Shown one piece after another: positions 33,648 through 36,498 of a stretch of DNA of 36,498 bases. Origin of the DNA: Clostridium bornimense (lineage in GTDB: Bacteria > Bacillota > Clostridia > Clostridiales > Clostridiaceae); assembly GCF_018917145.1 (NCBI RefSeq), contig NZ_JAHLOD010000031.1:1-36498 (forward strand), in the 5' to 3' direction. A program made the position numbers and the translations under genes. The stretch's first letter is position 1, and every line of letters begins with the position of its first letter. Below the pieces are notes generated by a model. That model worked only from the letters and a program-made list of their open reading frames with translations, had not been told where the DNA came from and made no database searches.

Positions 33648-35897
33648 TTAACACTTTAAATTTATAACATATTGAAAGTGAAGTGCTCTTGTAAGTACTA
33701 CATATAGCAACTTATTATCAAATATACTGTCATCATAACTATCTTCATCAATAGCAATAGAGCAATCGAATTCTAAACCCTTAGTCATATAAGAAGGTAT
33801 TACCATAAAATCAAATTCAAAATCATCCATTCTATCTTTTACTAATGTCCATGAATAATTAGAGTTTTTACGTAAATATGAATGTACTTTTTTACATTGA
33901 TCTGAACTCTTGCATATTACAGCAACTATTCTTTTCCCACTACTTATTACTTCATTACATATATTGTCTATTTCTATTGCCATATCTTTTTGAGTTTCTA
34001 CGTCTATATGTGTTACTTCTTTTCCATGTCTTAAAACTGCCCTTGAAGGTTCAAAATTCAGTTTTTGTCTCTCAAATATTCTATTAGCATAATCTATTAT
34101 TTCAACTGTAGATCTATATGATTGTTTAAGATAAATAAATTCACTATTTTCAAATATATTTTCTTTTAGAATATTCCAATCTGTTATTCCTTTAAAGAAA
34201 TAAATTCCTTGAGCTAAATCTCCAACTATAGTAAAAGACTCCATAGTACATATTTCTTTTATCATACTAAAAGCCAATGGTGAATAATCTTGTGCTTCAT
34301 CTATAACAATATGTCTAAACTTATTTTTATCATCAATACCATTTATTTTAGTGATTAAATATGCCATCGCTATTATATCATCACCATCAATTACTTTTTT
34401 CTCATCATTAGTGTTAAAAGACTCTTTTATATAATTTAATAACTTAGGTGACATTTTATCAACGTGTATTGCCTCTGCAATTTTTTCATTAATAAAAAGT
34501 TCTTTATATACACTATATATATTTTTAACATTATAAACTTTTATATTCTCTTCAATTATAGATTTATATTGATTTAATAAAGAAGATTTTTTCTCATCTC
34601 TTTCATTATAAATTGATGTTAACATTTTACGTCTTTCTTCACTATCATCAAAATCTCTTTTAATCTTCTTAACTTTTAAATCATAAAACATGTCTAATTT
34701 CTCAAAGACTTGACCTAAAACATTTTTCTTCTTCTTTAAAAAATACTTTCTTATTTCTTCTTTTCTTTTATTTAAAGATAAGTTTTTCATATCTTCTACA
34801 TAAAGTTTTCTTATCTCTGCTGCTTTAAAAAGTACAAAACCTTCACATTTAATATCACTGATATTTTCATATTCTTCTTTTTCAAGATACTTAATATAAT
34901 TATCCAGTATATCTCTAAATTCAATGGAGCCTTTAAATTTCGATGATTGGATTAATAAATCTTCACCTTCATTTATATATACATTTAACTTTTCTTCTTT
35001 TGAAATATATTTAGTTTTCATTCTTAAAATGTTTAATGCTACTTGCTCCATAGTATATTGTTTAACTTTTTCTACACCTAGTGATGGAAGTATATTTGAT
35101 ATATAATCTAAAAACATTTTATTTGGAGCTACTACTAAGATATCATTTCCACTTAAGTTTTTTCTATATTTATATAATAAATATGCTAATCTATGTAGAG
35201 CTACTGTAGTTTTCCCTGATCCAGCAGACCCTTGAATAATTAATGCACTATTTAATGGAGCTCTTATTATATCATTTTGTTCCTTTTGTATTGTAGCAAC
35301 TACTTCTTTAAGTTTTGTTGATGAAGATTCCTCTAAATTTATTTTTAGAAATTCATCGATAAGATTTTCATCTCCATTACTACCTTTAATGATAAGTTCA
35401 TTACCTTCATCAAAAGCATCCTTTATCTCACCATTTTCAATTATAAATTTTCGTTTAGTTTTTAATTCTCCATCAATCCATCCACCTGGAGCTTCATAAG
35501 AAACATCACCAATTACTCCACTATAATATAAATCAGCAATAGGAGCTCTCCAATCAACTACTACTTCTTCAGCCTCTACAGAATCCATTATACCAATTTT
35601 TCCTATATAGAAACTTTCACAATCCTTTTTTCTCTCTCTAAAATCAACTCTTCCAAAGTAAGGTTTATCAATTGCTTCTTTATAATTAACAATAGAACTA
35701 CTAGTTACGTTATATAACTTCTCCATAGTATCTAATTCTTCATTATATTTTCCTTTTGCGTCTTTTTTTAATGAAGAAATTTTTGATTCTAATTCTTCAT
35801 TCTTTTTAGTCTTTATATTAATTTCGTTATTTATTAATTTTGTCTTTTCTTTTAAAACTTCTTGTTCATAACTTAGTTCATTAAGTGTTATTGCCAT
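33648..35897 (-). CDS. helD: HelD-type UvrD/Rep helicase
   Basis: The 749-residue protein has the HelD layout: an N-terminal coiled arm (about 5-65), then KPYFGRVDF (78-86) and EEVVVDWRAPIADLYY (110-125), which are HelD hallmarks, Walker A QGSAGSGKTTVALHR (222-236), a long inserted arm (about 320-530) and the Walker B VIDEAQDYSPLAF. HelD proteins bind RNA polymerase and free it from stalled complexes with ATP. The C-terminal IVVLTRALHFQ-like end is short, and the helicase 2A segment (TKGLEFD) is intact. It lies next to a palindromic site and the IS3 element, with no partner gene. Confidence 0.9.
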   Translation of the reverse strand: MAITLNELSYEQEVLKEKTKLINNEINIKTKKNEELESKISSLKKDAKGKYNEELDTMEKLYNVTSSSIVNYKEAIDKPYFGRVDFRERKKDCESFYIGKIGIMDSVEAEEVVVDWRAPIADLYYSGVIGDVSYEAPGGWIDGELKTKRKFIIENGEIKDAFDEGNELIIKGSNGDENLIDEFLKINLEESSSTKLKEVVATIQKEQNDIIRAPLNSALIIQGSAGSGKTTVALHRLAYLLYKYRKNLSGNDILVVAPNKMFLDYISNILPSLGVEKVKQYTMEQVALNILRMKTKYISKEEKLNVYINEGEDLLIQSSKFKGSIEFRDILDNYIKYLEKEEYENISDIKCEGFVLFKAAEIRKLYVEDMKNLSLNKRKEEIRKYFLKKKKNVLGQVFEKLDMFYDLKVKKIKRDFDDSEERRKMLTSIYNERDEKKSSLLNQYKSIIEENIKVYNVKNIYSVYKELFINEKIAEAIHVDKMSPKLLNYIKESFNTNDEKKVIDGDDIIAMAYLITKINGIDDKNKFRHIVIDEAQDYSPLAFSMIKEICTMESFTIVGDLAQGIYFFKGITDWNILKENIFENSEFIYLKQSYRSTVEIIDYANRIFERQKLNFEPSRAVLRHGKEVTHIDVETQKDMAIEIDNICNEVISSGKRIVAVICKSSDQCKKVHSYLRKNSNYSWTLVKDRMDDFEFDFMVIPSYMTKGLEFDCSIAIDEDSYDDSIFDNKLLYVVLTRALHFQYVINLKC

Positions 35898-35975
35898 ATA
35901 CTTTCCCCTTTAATTTACTTTGTCAAATAGTTTTATTTTATCATATATCTATTTATATAAAAATAGTATTTTTAA

Positions 35976-36017
35976 ATTTAGTTTACTATAACATAATTAT
36001 GATTATGTAAACTAAAT
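35976..36017. other. dif-like palindromic site
   Basis: An outer 11-base inverted repeat, ATTTAGTTTAC (35976-35986) with GTAAACTAAAT (36007-36017), encloses ACATAAT (35991-35997) mirrored by ATTATGT (36002-36008). One reading gives a Xer site: left arm CTATAACATAA (35986-35996), centre TTATGA, right arm TTATGTAAACT (36003-36013). The right arm equals the B. subtilis dif XerD half-site as I recall it. The left arm fits less well, and the inner and outer repeats differ by a few bases in spacing. It could also be the operator or terminator of helD (starts 35897). Confidence 0.35.
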
Positions 36018-36250
36018 ATTATTTGTAGATAGAATTAATATTAAAATAGACAATTTCTGAGCTTAATACTTAAGCTGTATAAAAGTATATCCTATGAAGT
36101 CACAAAATACTTAATTGTATAAGTTATTTTTTAAGAACTTACTCTATTGATGAAATAATCAAAGCAGATTTACATAGCTACAGCTTTAAATATACAAGGG
36201 CATTAAGGATTACATTACTTAGTAAAAAAGCTGCCACACAATCTGTGATC
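36018..36250. other. non-coding stretch up to the IS end
   Basis: I see no gene with a start and ribosome binding site. There is a small palindrome AGCTTAA (36060-36066) with TTAAGCT (36070-36076), and an open frame 36098-36253 with no start codon. The last 3-4 bases before 36251 (ATC or GATC) may be target-site duplication of the IS. Confidence 0.5.
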
Positions 36251-36297
36251 TGACTCCTGTCAAGTAGACAATCAAAATAAATAAAAGATATATGATG

Positions 36298-36321
36298 ATG
36301 CGACTACGTAGTTAGTCGCAT
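36298..36321 (-). terminator. hairpin after the transposase gene
   Basis: ATGCGACTA (36298-36306) pairs perfectly with TAGTCGCAT (36313-36321) around a 6-base loop, immediately downstream of the transposase stop. It lacks a strong T run and may protect or insulate the IS rather than stop transcription. Confidence 0.5.
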
Positions 36322-36324
36322 TTA

Positions 36325-36498
36325 TCATGATGCTCTTTTTTTCTTTGCTTCTAATTCTGTCTTATAAGCAAGTATTCTTTTATTTTCTGGTATCGGATAT
36401 TGAATAGGGGTTTCTGTCGCTAATGCAACAGTTCTAACTTCCATAGGAGCTAAGTTATTAAACCTTTCTTGATACCTATTGTTATTATAATAGTCTAT
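36325..36498 (-). CDS. IS3-family transposase OrfB, C-terminal part
   Basis: Reading the minus strand from the window edge gives 57 residues: IDYYNNNRYQERFNNLAPMEV, then a proline-rich part and a basic tail AKKKRAS. YYNNNRYQ followed by LAPMEVR is the typical end of the integrase core of IS3/IS150 transposases (rve domain, DDE enzyme). The frame is open to the edge, so the N terminus and orfA lie beyond 36498. The stop is followed by a hairpin and then by the terminal repeat. Whether the whole element is intact cannot be seen. Confidence 0.85.
   Translation of the reverse strand: MDYYNNNRYQERFNNLAPMEVRTVALATETPIQYPIPENKRILAYKTELEAKKKRAS

Larger units (their letters stand above)
36251..36498 (-). 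mobile_element. IS3-family (IS150-group) element, partial, runs off the window
   Basis: The element's end is TGACTCCTGTCAAGTAGACA (36251-36270), starting with TG as IS3-family ends do, and 15 of 19 positions match the remnant at 17940. The transposase C terminus follows at 36325, on the minus strand. The other end lies outside. Confidence 0.75.

Noticed and set aside
35920-35935. Perfect TTGACA before helD
   Set aside because: It is too close to the start codon at 35897 for a -10 box and RBS to fit, so it is not the helD promoter.
36060-36076. AGCTTAA/TTAAGCT palindrome
   Set aside because: Short, AT-rich, no T run and no flanking gene to regulate; likely chance.
36098-36253. Open frame of 51 codons between the dif-like site and the IS
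   Set aside because: It has no start codon or ribosome binding site and the product is not recognisable; it may be a gene remnant but cannot be supported.

Overview
The window is a very AT-rich stretch of chromosome from a low-GC Firmicute, most likely a Clostridium of the sensu stricto group. The main reasons are the IspH-ribosomal S1 fusion protein, the gene order mutS-mutL-miaA-hfq-methionine-gamma-lyase-like, a clostridial-type LexA box, strong GGAGG ribosome binding sites with frequent TTG starts, and an oxygen-handling flavodiiron protein. The species cannot be fixed from the sequence alone. Almost all core genes lie on the minus strand. Plus-strand genes cluster in 1-4.5 kb, 16.4-20.4 kb and 30.3-32.4 kb, and these are where most unusual features sit.

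Region 1 (1-4.6 kb): a short secreted thioester-domain (TQXA) protein behind two interleaved perfect inverted repeats; a candidate small RNA; a 66-residue orphan; a DNA-binding coiled-coil protein divergent from a XerC/D-type tyrosine recombinase, with a palindrome-rich region between them that includes a dif-like site; an acidic cysteine-cluster protein divergent from lexA. Region 2 (4.6-16.2 kb): a minus-strand repair and RNA-modification block (mutS, mutL, miaA, hfq, a PLP enzyme, a phosphopantetheinyl transferase), then a MATE transporter, a hypothetical protein, and a purine permease under a guanine-type riboswitch with promoter, aptamer and terminator all visible.

Region 3 (16.3-20.4 kb, plus strand): two near-identical 100-residue genes flank an RluF-type pseudouridine synthase, followed by what looks like an IS150-group end remnant, then a translationally coupled pair made of a PyrK-like iron-sulfur flavoprotein and a GidA-superfamily FAD protein. 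This pair is the best candidate in the window for an undescribed redox system. Region 4 (20.4-30.2 kb, minus strand): a protein with three copies of a 66-residue module, miaB, a 53-residue small gene on the plus strand, a GNAT acetyltransferase, the ispH-rpsA fusion with cmk and a BaiN-type flavoprotein, an RpiR-type regulator, and an RluB-type synthase. Region 5 (30.2-36.5 kb): a flavin reductase-like gene coupled to a cardiolipin synthase, a flavodiiron protein, a HelD-type helicase, a second dif-like palindrome, and the end of an IS3-family element that runs off the right edge.

No tRNA, rRNA or CRISPR array was seen. All family calls come from reading motifs by eye; no database search was possible.
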